Below, piece after piece: positions 1-10,800 of a stretch of DNA of 64,000 nucleotides. A program made the position numbers and the translations under genes. The stretch comes from JBEKHT01 sp049516595 (GTDB taxonomy: Bacteria; Chloroflexota; Anaerolineae; Anaerolineales; RBG-16-64-43): contig JBEKSY010000008.1 in NCBI GenBank assembly GCA_049516595.1, positions 59,006 through 123,005 of the forward strand, given 5' to 3'. The notes under the pieces were generated by a model, which ran no database searches, was not told the DNA's origin, and was given only the letters and a program-made list of their open reading frames with translations. Each line of letters begins with the position of its first letter. Within the stretch, counting starts at the first letter, position 1.

Positions 1-234
1 GACAGCATGGGACACATCTTTGAAAGGTTCTTTCGCGGCAAGGTTGGCGAGTCGCGAGCGCCTGGCTCGGGACTGGGACTGTATATCGCACGCCATATTG
101 TCGAGAGTCACCGGGGCCGGATCGATGTGACTAGCAAGCTGGGAGAAGGGACCACCTTCACCGTTTGGCTGCCGGTGGCACCCCTGGGCGGAGTCCGGCC
201 GGCCGGGGCTCCGCGCTCCATCATGGAACGTTGA
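1..234 (+). CDS. Sensor histidine kinase, C-terminal fragment
   Basis: Only the end of the catalytic ATPase domain (HATPase_c) is present; the reading frame is open from base 1, so the gene begins outside the window. The G1-type box GSGLGLYIARHIVESHRG and the G2-type GTTFTVWLP are both visible, which is typical of HisKA-type two-component kinases that phosphorylate a response regulator. After the domain there is a tail of about 18 residues rich in Gly, Pro and Arg. It converges with the DUF512 gene, leaving 44 bp between the stops. The sensor region and partner regulator are not visible, so the signal cannot be inferred. Confidence 0.9.
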   Translation, partial: DSMGHIFERFFRGKVGESRAPGSGLGLYIARHIVESHRGRIDVTSKLGEGTTFTVWLPVAPLGGVRPAGAPRSIMER

Positions 235-278
235 CCCCCCTCCGGGATCCAGCCGGATTGCATCCCCAGCGGCTTGGT

Positions 279-1712
279 CTAGCGGCCTGACAAGGTTTCC
301 GGCGCTTGCGCGGGGGGCAGGTATTTCTCGACGGCCCAGCCACCCGCGCGGAGTAACTGCGTGGTGACCGCTGGATCCCCGGGCCGGATGCAAAGCGGAT
401 TAGTGCCCTGCAGCGCGCTGAGGACGTCCCCCATGGCGTCGCCCAGGTAGACCGGGACACCCAGTTGTCTTGCCAATTCAAGCGGAGAAACATCGTCCAG
501 GCTCAAGGCTTGCGGATGGTCAAACATGCGCCTGGGAAGCACCAGGAACTCTCCGGGATCGCCAGATCGTAGCGCCTGGACGACCTCCCGGCCCATCAGC
601 AGCCCGGCAACGGTGACCGTGGGCCCCAGTCGATCGTTCGCCACCCCGACCACCTCGAGCGCCGTGCCGGCCAGGAGATTGAATTCACCAGCCGCTTTCT
701 CGAGGATCGGCGCGAAAAGCGCGCCCGTTACCAGCGTGACGCGACGGCCCGGCAGCTTCCCTGACCACCTGCGCACCTCCGCCCGAATCGACTCCCACTC
801 GTTGAGAAAGTCTCTCACCATGCCCATTCCGTTTTCTCGTAAGTCGAGGTTCTCGTAGTATGCATCGGGGGGAATGGGACGGTCAGCAACCAGATACCAT
901 TCATCCGTGAGAAAGGCAAAACGAGAGCCCAACTCAGCCAGGAACTCTCGCTGCCGAGCCTCCACTTGGTCCAGGATGGCCAGAGATTCTGCCGAAGTGA
1001 AGAGCCGATGACCATACTTGTGATGGCGCGTCAGCCCCACGGGCACCACCGAACACGACCGCACCCCCGGGTAGTACCGGGCCAGATCGGTGAGCGACCG
1101 ATCCAGGTGCTCCCCGTCATTCCGGCCTGGAACGAGAACCAGCTGAGCATGTAACTCGATCCCATTTCGGACGAGGAAACGGATTTGGTCGAGGATATCG
1201 GGCGCGGAAGGGTTGGCCAGGCAAGCCCGTCGCAACTCGAGTTCGGTCGCGTGGACGGAGACATACAATGGCGAGAGGTGCTGCTCAACGATGCGCTCCC
1301 AATCTCTCGCCTTCAGATTCGTGAGGGTCACGAAATGTCCGAAGAGAAACGAGTAGCGGTAATCGTCGTCCTTGACATACAGGGTGCGCCGCATGTGCGG
1401 CGCCGTCTGCAGCACAAAGCAAAAAGAACAGAGGTTGTTGCAGCGGCGGATGTCGATATCGAAGGTCGGGTGGTCGAATTCCAGGCCGAGGCTTTCCCCG
1501 GGCCGACGTCCCGCCTCCGCGCGCCGGGAGGTTCCTGCGCGATACCACACCAACTCCACCCGGTCTTCCGCAGCATAAAACTGGACATCCAAGACGTCCT
1601 CGACCGCGTGGCCGTTGACCTCCAAGAGCAAGTCGCCAGGTTCAATCCCCAGGCGCTTCCCCAGGCTCCCTTCCTCTACCGCGCGGACTTTGCCCATCAC
1701 CTGGTCAGGCAC
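279..1712 (-). CDS. DUF512-family radical SAM protein with N-terminal PDZ domain
   Basis: A 477-residue protein. Residues about 7-60 resemble a PDZ domain (GIEPGDLLLEVNG). A radical-SAM cluster motif CX3CX2C follows at Cys91, Cys95 and Cys98, and the C-terminal half is the DUF512 region. The family is widespread in Chloroflexota, Cyanobacteria and Firmicutes; its reaction is not established. The GTG at 1712 is preceded by GAGGG at a good distance; an ATG at 1697 is a weaker alternative. It is the last gene of the long minus-strand run, 157 bp after plsC. A redox or maturation role would only be a guess from the Fe-S motif. Confidence 0.85.
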   Translation of the reverse strand: MPDQVMGKVRAVEEGSLGKRLGIEPGDLLLEVNGHAVEDVLDVQFYAAEDRVELVWYRAGTSRRAEAGRRPGESLGLEFDHPTFDIDIRRCNNLCSFCFVLQTAPHMRRTLYVKDDDYRYSFLFGHFVTLTNLKARDWERIVEQHLSPLYVSVHATELELRRACLANPSAPDILDQIRFLVRNGIELHAQLVLVPGRNDGEHLDRSLTDLARYYPGVRSCSVVPVGLTRHHKYGHRLFTSAESLAILDQVEARQREFLAELGSRFAFLTDEWYLVADRPIPPDAYYENLDLRENGMGMVRDFLNEWESIRAEVRRWSGKLPGRRVTLVTGALFAPILEKAAGEFNLLAGTALEVVGVANDRLGPTVTVAGLLMGREVVQALRSGDPGEFLVLPRRMFDHPQALSLDDVSPLELARQLGVPVYLGDAMGDVLSALQGTNPLCIRPGDPAVTTQLLRAGGWAVEKYLPPAQAPETLSGR

Positions 1713-1869
1713 AGTTCAGCCCTCTGTCCGGAAAGACCCGCAGGCCTCTCCAACGAGAATACTGTCCGCGGGCGACGGGCCGGCGCAGAAATGGCCCCTT
1801 TCTGAAGAATCCAATCTGGTCCGGAAATGGGAACGCAGGCTCATCCATCCGAGTGGAGTGGGCTTGGTC

Positions 1870-2610
1870 TTAGAGAAGGGTAAGATGCTTGGGAAGGGAC
1901 GGGACAAGGGCGGCATAAACCCCCCTGCGAGAAGGAGGAAGCATCGCAGCCACCTGACTCATCGCCTCGTCCGTCATTTCCCGCAGTTGTTCGCGAAGCG
2001 ACTCGCCCGGCGCAGCGTGCAATCGAAACGGCCGCCCAAACGTGATCTGTGCTCCCCCCCCAGCCCAGCGCTTGGGTTCCACGGAGGGGTATCCCACCGT
2101 TCCGTCGATCGCGACCGGGACTACGGGAGCGCCCGAGCGGATGGCCAGGAAGGCCATGCCTTCCTTCCCCTGTTGCAAAGCCGGGCTTCTCGTGCCCTCG
2201 GGAGCAACCAGGACGATCTCTCCCGCCTCCAGCACCTCCAGCGCCATGGCCAACGCCCGCCGATCCACCTCGCTGCGTCGGACCGGGATGACCCCGTAAA
2301 GCTTGGGGAAGATGCCGATGACCGGAAGGCTGTACACCTCAATCTTCGCCAAGGGCACGACCAGCCTTGGGGCGACGGCCATGACGACCAGTGGGTCCAC
2401 AAAGGCAATATGGTTGATCATGAGGATCGCTGGGCCGGAGGCAGGAATGTTCTGCAACCCCTCGACGCGCTCGAGACGAATGAGCAGCCGGCAGATAAAG
2501 TTTCTCAGCAGGAAGTGCAGGACGGTCCGGATCGGTACGTAGCGGGCATGGTCATAAGGGCGCCCCCCCCATGCGAACCGCCTTTTCCCTAAGATCGCTG
2601 CCTGGTTCAC
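1870..2610 (-). CDS. plsC: 1-acyl-sn-glycerol-3-phosphate acyltransferase
   Basis: A 246-residue acyltransferase of the PlsC family, which adds the second acyl chain to lysophosphatidic acid at the membrane to give phosphatidic acid. The catalytic NHX4D motif (NHIAFVD) is at residues 66-72 and the substrate-binding APEGTRS motif at about 136-142. The GTG start at 2610 has GGGAG eight bases upstream. It lies 56 bp downstream of cmk on the same strand, a pairing common in bacteria. The length is normal and all motifs are intact. Confidence 0.92.
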   Translation of the reverse strand: MNQAAILGKRRFAWGGRPYDHARYVPIRTVLHFLLRNFICRLLIRLERVEGLQNIPASGPAILMINHIAFVDPLVVMAVAPRLVVPLAKIEVYSLPVIGIFPKLYGVIPVRRSEVDRRALAMALEVLEAGEIVLVAPEGTRSPALQQGKEGMAFLAIRSGAPVVPVAIDGTVGYPSVEPKRWAGGGAQITFGRPFRLHAAPGESLREQLREMTDEAMSQVAAMLPPSRRGVYAALVPSLPKHLTLL

Positions 2611-2666
2611 GCTAATGACTCCCTATCAGCTATTGGTGTCGGCGCCCGGAAGGCTGAGCCATCCGC

Positions 2667-3413
2667 CTACTCAAATGGCTGCGAGCCCTCTGTGGCTTTT
2701 CCTGCCCGCCCCAGCTCGGCAGGTCCTTTTGAGACCAAAGCCTCCGCCAGCTCATAGACCTCCTGAACATTGAGCCAGGTGGAGTCGATATAGATGGCAT
2801 CTCCCGCTGCCCGCAGAGGGGCCACCGAGCGCTTCGTGTCGATGCGATCCCGTTCCCCCAGCGAACTGCGCACCTCTTCCAGAGGGGGAGCTGAGCCTCT
2901 GGCCTTGAGCTCCGCGTGGCGGCGCCTCGCACGTTCTTCCAAAGAGGCATCCAGGAAAATCTTCAGATCCGCCTCCGGCAGAACCACCGTTCCAATGTCT
3001 CGCCCGACCATCACCACGCGCCCACGCAGGCCGATGCGGCGTTGTTGAGCCGAGAGCGCCCGGCGGACTCCCGCAAAGACGGACACGGGGGAGACTAGCT
3101 GATCCACCTGCTCTGACCGGATCAGCCAGGTCACATCTTCCCCATCCAACAAGACTGTGCAAGGTCTCCCATCCTTCTCGCTCGGAGCACGAACGTCAAT
3201 AGTGATTCGCTCGGCCAGCTCCGTCAGATCCGCCTCGTCCGAGGTCGATAATCCTTTCCGCATCGCGGCCAAGGTGAGCGCGCGGTACATCACCCCCGTG
3301 TCAAAATAGAGGTACCCCAGATGCTCTGCCAAGCGTCGGGCAAGCGTGGTCTTGCCGGAGGCTGCCGTCCCGTCAATCGCGATGATTCCGGAGTCTCTTA
3401 CCCCCCCCGCCAT
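2667..3413 (-). CDS. cmk: Cytidylate kinase
   Basis: A 248-residue NMP kinase that phosphorylates CMP and dCMP to the diphosphates in the cytoplasm. The P-loop GTAASGKT is at residues 15-22, followed by a CMP-kinase region with YFDTGVMYR and, further on, VMVGRDIGTVVLPEA. The frame is open further upstream, but that would overlap the preceding membrane protein. The ATG at 3413 lies 19 bp after that gene's stop and places the P-loop at the usual distance from the N-terminus. It is co-directional with plsC downstream and the glycosylation genes upstream. Confidence 0.95.
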   Translation of the reverse strand: MAGGVRDSGIIAIDGTAASGKTTLARRLAEHLGYLYFDTGVMYRALTLAAMRKGLSTSDEADLTELAERITIDVRAPSEKDGRPCTVLLDGEDVTWLIRSEQVDQLVSPVSVFAGVRRALSAQQRRIGLRGRVVMVGRDIGTVVLPEADLKIFLDASLEERARRRHAELKARGSAPPLEEVRSSLGERDRIDTKRSVAPLRAAGDAIYIDSTWLNVQEVYELAEALVSKGPAELGRAGKATEGSQPFE

Positions 3414-3432
3414 GTTGGTCTCGGCTTCTGCC

Positions 3433-5247
3433 TTACCCCTTTCCGGCGTCCGGGTTCTGCACGTCTTCGCGAACCCACAAGATGACCCGCTCGGCTCGAG
3501 TTGGACCCATTCGGTAAATCCACCAGGCAAACAAATCCGGGGGGAAATCGGTCCAGGCCCGATGCATCTGGACGGTAAAAGGCTCTCCCATGTACGAGGC
3601 CGGGAAAGGCGGGTCGGGTTGATTTCCAGCTACCTCCATGGAGAGGTACACGGCGGGCGCCGCACCTCCGCTCTGGATGGCGTAGGATGCTTTGGGGAAA
3701 GATCTGAGCGCCCAGCCCAGCGCACCGTTAGGATTGCCCGAGACCACGATGGGCAAGTCCTGAGCGGTGCCGGTCTGCCATTCCGAGACTTGCTGCAAGT
3801 TGCTCACCAGGAAGCTGAGTTGATTGGTCGTGGCAGACGCCCACCACAGTTCATTGGCCTCCCCCCGCCGGTTCAATCCGAGACCCGCCGCCGCTGAGAT
3901 CTGGCCAATCAGGAGGAGAATCCCAACAGCCAGGCCCAGGCCGGCGGCCGCTACACTCACGTTCTCGCTCCAACTCGTGGCAAAAAGGCCAGCGATGACA
4001 ATCATGGCCAGGATCGCGACCGCGCCGACTCCAAGGCGAAGTGCGGCGGAGCTGTCCGGAACTTGTCCTCCCAAAACCGCATGGCCGGCAAAACTCTGCC
4101 AGGCGAAAACCCCCAGCGCGAGGCTCACCATGAGCTGGCCCCGGCTCGCCCAACGGCTGTGAGAGGCAGCGAACGCACATAGGGTTCGGTAGGCACCCTT
4201 GCCCGCCAAGAGCGCCATGGGGAAGATAACCCAGATCGCATCCGCCGGGGATCGCCCGGGACGAAAGAGCGACCAGACAGCCCCGAGGGCAAAGAAAACC
4301 AGAAGGAGAGTCCAGCCTCGACCCGGACGCCCGCCAAGTATGATGGCGGCAGCCGTCAGGCAACCAACAAACGCAAGACCTTCATATCCCAGCAGCAGGA
4401 GAGCCATCTCGCCGATGGAATAGCCGCTAGGTTGAACCAGCTCGGCGGCCCACCTTTGGAGCCCTGAGGCGAATACCCCCAACCCGGCTGGGAAAATGAT
4501 TCCGGTTACGGCGATCGCGAACGACAAGGCGCCGGCCATCCAAAAACGGGACGATCGCCACAAGGTTGAGGCATCTTCCCGAGGGTTCTCCTCCTTGCCC
4601 TCGGCCGAAATCCTCTCCTTGGCCAAGAGGGAAACGATCACGACCGCCAACACGAGGAGGAGCAGGCCGGTTAGGCCATCGGTCCCGGTGGCCAAGGCCA
4701 CGCCCGCACAAATCCCGGCCATCCCGGGCCGCTTCGCCAGTTGTCCCTCCGCGGCAAGCAGAAGCAGGATGCCGACCGGGAGAAGGGCAAGGGTCGCTCC
4801 CCCCGACAGGTGCGAAATCGCGGTGATCCCCGGGGAGAGCGCAAGCAGGAAAGAGGCCAGAATCGCTTCCGTCCTGGCCAAGACCTGTTTCATCCAGAGA
4901 GGAAGAAGGACCACGGCGCTCCCCGCCAGAGCGGGCCACAGCCGAGCCCAGAAGCTGCTCGCTCCTGCGACGAAAAACAAAGCCGCCGTGAGGACCGTGT
5001 ACAGAGGGTTGAAGGCGCCCGCCCCTGCCGCGATCTGGCCTTGCGCAAGGTGAAGGGCCACCCAGGCCTGGGCTGCCTCCGAATCGCTCAAAGAGGGCGC
5101 GGACAGGCCTGCAAATCGCAGGGCTAAAGCGCTGGCCATGGCCACCGCATACAGGGCGATCTCATGATCTCGGACAAACGCCTCGAGCGCTCCCGCCCCT
5201 TGGGGCGGCGGCTGGATCGGGGACCATGCTTGGCTCACTGCCTTCAT
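3433..5247 (-). CDS. Agl23-like membrane protein (GT39/PMT-related)
   Basis: A 604-residue polytopic protein with about 12 hydrophobic segments, related to the Chloroflexota/archaeal 'flippase activity-associated protein Agl23' family (TIGR03663) and more distantly to dolichyl-phosphate mannosyltransferases (GT39). An acidic motif in the first external loop (SLSDSEAAQAW, about residue 53) sits where GT39 enzymes carry their catalytic Asp/Glu. The C-terminal 120 residues form a soluble extracytoplasmic domain. It starts 3 bp after the stop of the DUF2298 gene, so the two are probably co-translated. The predicted role is lipid-linked sugar transfer or export; the substrate is unknown. Confidence 0.8.
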   Translation of the reverse strand: MKAVSQAWSPIQPPPQGAGALEAFVRDHEIALYAVAMASALALRFAGLSAPSLSDSEAAQAWVALHLAQGQIAAGAGAFNPLYTVLTAALFFVAGASSFWARLWPALAGSAVVLLPLWMKQVLARTEAILASFLLALSPGITAISHLSGGATLALLPVGILLLLAAEGQLAKRPGMAGICAGVALATGTDGLTGLLLLVLAVVIVSLLAKERISAEGKEENPREDASTLWRSSRFWMAGALSFAIAVTGIIFPAGLGVFASGLQRWAAELVQPSGYSIGEMALLLLGYEGLAFVGCLTAAAIILGGRPGRGWTLLLVFFALGAVWSLFRPGRSPADAIWVIFPMALLAGKGAYRTLCAFAASHSRWASRGQLMVSLALGVFAWQSFAGHAVLGGQVPDSSAALRLGVGAVAILAMIVIAGLFATSWSENVSVAAAGLGLAVGILLLIGQISAAAGLGLNRRGEANELWWASATTNQLSFLVSNLQQVSEWQTGTAQDLPIVVSGNPNGALGWALRSFPKASYAIQSGGAAPAVYLSMEVAGNQPDPPFPASYMGEPFTVQMHRAWTDFPPDLFAWWIYRMGPTRAERVILWVREDVQNPDAGKG

Positions 5248-5250
5248 GGC

Positions 5251-7818
5251 TTACGAGACTCCGGAGGATGCAGATGACCCGACCTCGAAGATACTTACTT
5301 GATCCGTGTGATACACCATGTGCAGGTGGGCCCGGAACTTCGCCAGCCCACCACTCCCGTAGGACTCGACCTCCAGGGGGCCATAGTAGATGTACTGGAT
5401 TTGATACCGCTGAATGACGTTCAGAGCCGTGGTCCAGTCCTCGGAGCGGTAGAGTTGTGCAATGTCGCCTTCGCGGGAGCCGACCTCATTATAACCACCC
5501 CTCCACTGCCCCTCATGGCCGGGCCAGCCCAGAACGGTGGGAATGCCCGTGTAGGTCGAGATTCGCGCGAAGTCGGTGTACTCTCCGCCTACCGCCTCGG
5601 CAATCGGGCCGCCGTTCAGGTTGGAATTGATCCAAGCGATGGCCTGGGCGTCCGCTGGATCGTCCGATTTCAAGTGGGCAGAGGCATCGAGGGTCGCCGA
5701 ACGGGCCAGCCCAAAACCAGAGGTCTTGGTCCAAATAGAAAGCGGGGTGTAGACGAACCCCAGGAAGAACCCAGCGGCGGCTAGATAAGAGCCTAGCCGA
5801 GCCCAGGGGAGGGTTCTGATCTTTCCCGTGAAGGCAGACTCCCGCCGCGTTCGATCTCGCCCCCGGCCCGAAAGGACCACGAGTCCATAGGCCGCGGCGA
5901 CGCTCCAGAAGGCCCATGTCTGAAAATAGAACTTGAAGATGGTGTTCATGCGCGTCCCGAACTGGTCCCGCAGGTACACAAACTCGGGTGCGAGAACCAA
6001 AACCGCCCCCACGGTCACCAGCAAGATCAGGAAAACCTCCTCCGGACCAAACGCCTCGGGCGCGTGGGAAGGGCTCTCCTCAGTCGGATTGGGCGCCGCA
6101 GAGGGAGTTCCAAGGGCTCCCCGCTCGCGACCTCTCTGCAGGAGCGCTGCGATCGCCAGCGCCAGCAGAGCCGTGAGAGCGACCACCGTTCCCGGCATGA
6201 GGAGACGCCGCTCCAGAAGTGCGCCCACGGCCTGGCGCACGCCCATCGGCTGGATGAGATCGCTGGCCAGAACGGCCGCGAAAGGGTTTTGCAGCAGCAG
6301 CGCTCCCAGGAATAGCGAAAAAGCAAACAGGACGAAGGTGAAGCCGAAGGCCAACAAGAAACCCCGCCCCCAGTTCAGCTGCCGCCTCCGAGACAGCGCC
6401 AGGGCGCCAAGCCACAGGACCACCGGGACCAGCAGCGGCCCGAACATCACCGCGAACTGCTGACCCTTGGTGACAAAGATCAGGTTGGGAAGGATGCCCC
6501 CGGCCTGCGATGAGAAGCTGAGATAAAAGAGGAGGTACAAGAGAACACCGAGCGCGAGCACCCCTCCCCACCGCCAGGCCAGCCCCCCTAGCCCAGGACC
6601 TCCGCGCCTTCGCCAGGCAAGCCAGGTCGCGGCGGCACAGATGACCAGGTAGACTGGAAAATCCCAAGTGTTGAGGAAGGCGAGACCGCCAAGAACCAGC
6701 GAGGCGAATGCCACCAGGGGAAGCGGAAATTGGGCGGCAAGGCCCAGACCACTCCCCTGCTCACCTGGCTTGGGCCAAATCCGCAAGAGAAGCTCCAGCC
6801 CCAACCCCAGGACGGCCAGGCCCACCGGAAGGGCCAGCACATGCGGGTGAAGATCGCCCAGCATGAAGGAAAACGACGGAAACTCATCAATGGGCTGGAG
6901 ACTGATGCTCCTTCCGAGCAAATCTCGATCCTGGACGACTCGCGAGGCACGCCACCACCACCAGAAGCGATACTGACTGGGATCCCATGTTGCCGGGCCG
7001 CTCGGAGGAGAGGAAAGGTCAAGGATATCGAGCCATTGCCAAAACCTGCCGCTTTGGCCGCTCCACCCGATTCGCAGGTTGTAGAGGACGTCGACAAACC
7101 CCTCGAAGTTCCCAACCCACAGCAACGAGAGGGGGGCCAGCAGACCCGCCCAACGGAAGCGCGCCTCGCTCGCATCCCTTGCCCGCTCCCGCAGCTGCAA
7201 GAGATTGCTCAAGAGTCCATAGGCGGCCAGCGCGGTCAGCCCATACCAGGAGGAGACTCCCAAATTGAAGGCGTACGCACCACTTACGGCTGCCATCTTT
7301 GCGAGCATGGCCACCATGACATACCCGAAATAGTAGTAGGAAATTGCGTAGCCCGATAGCCACGGGTCCCGGGGTGGAAAGGTCGCCGAGCGCAAGATCG
7401 AGTTGAGGAACGCCAGCTCCATCGGTTTTTCGGTCTCGATGGCGCCAGGATTGTTTGCTCGTACCCAGGCCCAGACTGCAAAGGCGAAGAGGAAGATCGC
7501 CTCTTGGGCGAGGGCCATCTTCCTGTGCCGTCCCAGCCAAGCCCAGGGACTGAGGCCAGCCCGGACGCAGGCGGCCATCCCGACCGCGAACACCGCGATC
7601 GCGGCCGTACAGGCCGAACCGGCATCGTTGCCCCAGAATCCGAAAGAGGCTCCCAGCCAGAACAGGTAGCCTACCAGCAGAAGCCCGAAGGGCCGGGCCA
7701 GAGTCAGGCCCCGGTCCGGCAGCTTTCGGAAGAGGTAGAAAATCAAGGGCCAGGCGGCCGCACCCAGGAGCAGAAGGGCCGCCCACCACTTCAAGAAATC
7801 GAACAGATCGGCACTCAT
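5251..7818 (-). CDS. DUF2298 (Chlor_Arch_YYY) membrane protein
   Basis: An 855-residue polytopic membrane protein. The family signature lies at about residues 127-165: EKPMELAFLN, then FPPRDPWLSG and SYYYFGYVM, the tyrosine run that gives the YYY family its name. The multi-pass core is followed by a C-terminal domain of about 150 residues with no long hydrophobic stretch (EYTDFARISTYTGIPTVLGW). The same C-terminal pattern recurs at the end of the adjacent 1671-residue fusion, so the two are paralogues. DUF2298 proteins are restricted mainly to Chloroflexota and some Archaea and co-occur with Agl23-like proteins. No reaction has been shown; sugar transfer from a polyprenyl carrier is the usual inference. 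Confidence 0.88.
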   Translation of the reverse strand: MSADLFDFLKWWAALLLLGAAAWPLIFYLFRKLPDRGLTLARPFGLLLVGYLFWLGASFGFWGNDAGSACTAAIAVFAVGMAACVRAGLSPWAWLGRHRKMALAQEAIFLFAFAVWAWVRANNPGAIETEKPMELAFLNSILRSATFPPRDPWLSGYAISYYYFGYVMVAMLAKMAAVSGAYAFNLGVSSWYGLTALAAYGLLSNLLQLRERARDASEARFRWAGLLAPLSLLWVGNFEGFVDVLYNLRIGWSGQSGRFWQWLDILDLSSPPSGPATWDPSQYRFWWWWRASRVVQDRDLLGRSISLQPIDEFPSFSFMLGDLHPHVLALPVGLAVLGLGLELLLRIWPKPGEQGSGLGLAAQFPLPLVAFASLVLGGLAFLNTWDFPVYLVICAAATWLAWRRRGGPGLGGLAWRWGGVLALGVLLYLLFYLSFSSQAGGILPNLIFVTKGQQFAVMFGPLLVPVVLWLGALALSRRRQLNWGRGFLLAFGFTFVLFAFSLFLGALLLQNPFAAVLASDLIQPMGVRQAVGALLERRLLMPGTVVALTALLALAIAALLQRGRERGALGTPSAAPNPTEESPSHAPEAFGPEEVFLILLVTVGAVLVLAPEFVYLRDQFGTRMNTIFKFYFQTWAFWSVAAAYGLVVLSGRGRDRTRRESAFTGKIRTLPWARLGSYLAAAGFFLGFVYTPLSIWTKTSGFGLARSATLDASAHLKSDDPADAQAIAWINSNLNGGPIAEAVGGEYTDFARISTYTGIPTVLGWPGHEGQWRGGYNEVGSREGDIAQLYRSEDWTTALNVIQRYQIQYIYYGPLEVESYGSGGLAKFRAHLHMVYHTDQVSIFEVGSSASSGVS

Positions 7819-7875
7819 CTAGGTCGTGGAAGAGGACCGGCAGAAGAGAAGCACCCTGGAGGAGTACAACTCGGT

Positions 7876-10800
7876 CTACATCCCCGCCGATAACGGGCCG
7901 GGAACCTTGTAGATAACGGTGTGTCCGGCCGAATACACGCTCTGAAGCAATCCCTCGGCCTGCATCTGAGAGAACTTGGCCAGTCCGGCAGGAGGATAGT
8001 AGGCCTGCTCCAGCTCTCCGACCACGATATAGGTGACCTGGTACTGGCTCAGGAATTGGCGCGTCCAGGCCTCGTCGCTGGTGCTGTAGAACTCCCCAAC
8101 CTCGCGCACTCGCTCCTCCACCTCCTCGGGCGAGACCACTCCTCGCTGCTGGCGCTGATGCCAGCTCCATCCAACGACCCCCGGTAGGCCCGTGTAGATG
8201 GTGAAGCGCGATCCCCAGTGGTATTCGACCGTATTGGCCTCGACGATAACCGGTGATCCGCGGACGTTCTCCTGCATCCACTGAATGGCCCGAGAGTCAT
8301 CGCTCAGGTCCATGGTCTGCCCCTGATCGGCATACTGGGCATAGGCCATGTAAGTCATTCCATCTAGCGTGTGCGGGGCATTGAGGGCCATGCGGTCCAC
8401 CACTTTGGAGAGGCCGGCCTGGTAGGTGTAGAAGGCCGCTCCCAGGACCAGTAGGGTCAGGCCACCGGCCCAAAGCGAACCTAAGCGAGGACTCCACTGA
8501 TGGCGAGTCGCCACCATCCAGGCCAGGGCGGGTCCGGCCGCCACGGCAAACAGAATCCAGACCTGCAGGTAGAACTTGAAGACGGTGTTCATGCGGCTGA
8601 TGTCGCCCGCGAGAACCACAAATTCGACCAGCACCGTCAGTGCCAGGGCGACGGCCATTATCACCAGGACGATGCGCTTTGGTTCTGATAGGTCCTTTTG
8701 AAGCGCCAACAATCCAGCCCAAAGAATGAGCGGGAGGGCGAAGGCCACAGCCTCATACTTCATCATCCAGAGGAGCACGACTGCGATTAGAAGGGCGACG
8801 AGCGCCAGGGCCGCATATCCAATCAGGCCCTTCTCTCTCCAGCGTCCAACGGCCGCCAGGGGCGTGCTGGCCAGCCAGTCCTTCGTCTGGAGAAGGAGGA
8901 AGCTCACCAGGACAAACAGGAAGACCCCATGGATGATCAGGTAGGAATCCAGGGGCGTCTTCGAGCCCGTCCAGAAATCGAAAGAGGTGTAACCCTGAAG
9001 GTACCATTGGGAGTAAGGCTGATAGAGAAGAAAGGACAACCCGATCAGGGCCGCGATCTCGGCCGCTCCCAGAGCCAGGGCTCCCCAGCCCCTCCCTGTG
9101 GAGGGGCTCGGCGGGCGCGCTCTCCAGTTCGCATACCCAAGAGCCAGAACCCCAAGCCCCGCGTAGGTCGGGAAGTCCCAGGTGTTGGTGGGGCGGAGGG
9201 CCCCGATCACCAAGGATCCCAGGATCAAGGCCGGCACAATCTCGGACCATCGTCGGGTCTGTTGGGGTCGAAGGACCAGGGAGACCGAGAAACCGATGGC
9301 CAGCACCGTGAGGGGCATCGCGATCATGTGTGCGTGCGGGTCACCGTAAAGGAACGTAAAAAAGGGGAACTCCGTGATGGGCTGGGTCTCCGTGGGGAGC
9401 CCCCCTGGGCCGTTTGGAACAGGAATAGCGCGCGAGGCGATCCAATACCAGTCCCCGGTGCCATAGGAAAGAGTCGCCTGCTGGCTGAACACACGCCAGG
9501 CCCCCGACACCGCCTTGAGGACGCTGCCCAGCCCGAACAGCAGGTCGTTTTGGATAACAAGCCCGCTGGCCCCTATCCACCCTTGCCAGACCATGCGGAC
9601 CTCCCCCAGGTTTCCGATCAGTACCAAGCCGACGGCCGTCGCCGCCCCGGCCAGAATCGGAGAGACGGGCATTTGGCCGCTCTCTCGCAACCGGGTGGCA
9701 AGGCTCCAGGCGATGCCAAAGCCGGCCAGTCCCAACATCGCAAACAGCGAAGGCAGGCTGAGGTTGTAGGCAAACGAAGGGAGGATGGCCAGGAGTTTGG
9801 TTGGGATGGCAAGGATGACGAATCCAAAGTAGTAGTAATTGATGTACCCCCCAGCAAACCAGGGATCATAGGGGGGGAAGGAAGTGCTCTTGATGACAGC
9901 GTTGAAATACGAGAAGTCCATCGGCTTTTCCCCCCCAAACGAGGGGTGCCAGAGGTCGGAGTTTCCGTAGCGGAGCAACAAATCGAAAAGGAAGAGCGCC
10001 ACGAAAACAACCTCCATCGTGGCCCAGGTCCGCCAATGAGCGCGCAGCCTTTCCTTCCACTCCCGGCGGCCGATGAGGATCAGCGCCATCCCCACTGCGA
10101 TCAGGCCGATCCACAAGGCCAGCAGCGTGATTCTCACGAAAGGCACTTTGTAGCTTCCCAAGATCCAGGCCAGCCAGGCGAGCAGAAGCCAGCCAGCCAC
10201 CCTGGCGAGCGAGTATCCCAGATCGGGTAGTCCTCTCAGGGCCAGGGAGACAAGAGGAAAGGCGGCCCAGCCGGTCAAGAGCACCCAAAGAAACCAGAGG
10301 GCCACTCCCAGGATTTCGACCGAGTTCTGAGCAGCGAGTCTCGAGAACATAGAGGACCATGTTCCCCCAGCTCGTTGCTCAGCCAACCGATCGGGCGGCA
10401 ACATCAGCGTGTTCAGGGTCGGGACTGGATGGCGCGGGTCGGCCGGAACGACGTGCTGGAGGTCCACCGCATCCAGGACGGCCTTCACTTTGTCCAGGTC
10501 AAAGTTGGGACTTTTCTTGAAGATCCACACGGGTGCATGGTCATAAACACTGAAGGCTTCCTCAGCCGCGAAGAGGTTATTGTTGTAGACGGGCAGTGTG
10601 GGTTTCCGGTTCCATCCCACCGTTCCAGCGACATCCGACAACACCAGTGGCCCGATCTGAATGGGCTGCTGGAACTGAGCGACCAGATCAAACCCGAGAC
10701 GCCCGTCAAGAAGAGCCTGGTAGTACGCCACCGTGAGGGGGTAGGAACGCGGCAACCGGGTTGGAGTCCACAACCCCCTTTGGCTGGGCAGGAAGATGTA

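Noticed and set aside
8929..10230. Plus-strand frame of 433 codons inside the GT39-DUF2298 fusion
   Set aside because: Shadow of the large membrane gene, rich in Gly, Arg, Gln and Pro without domains.
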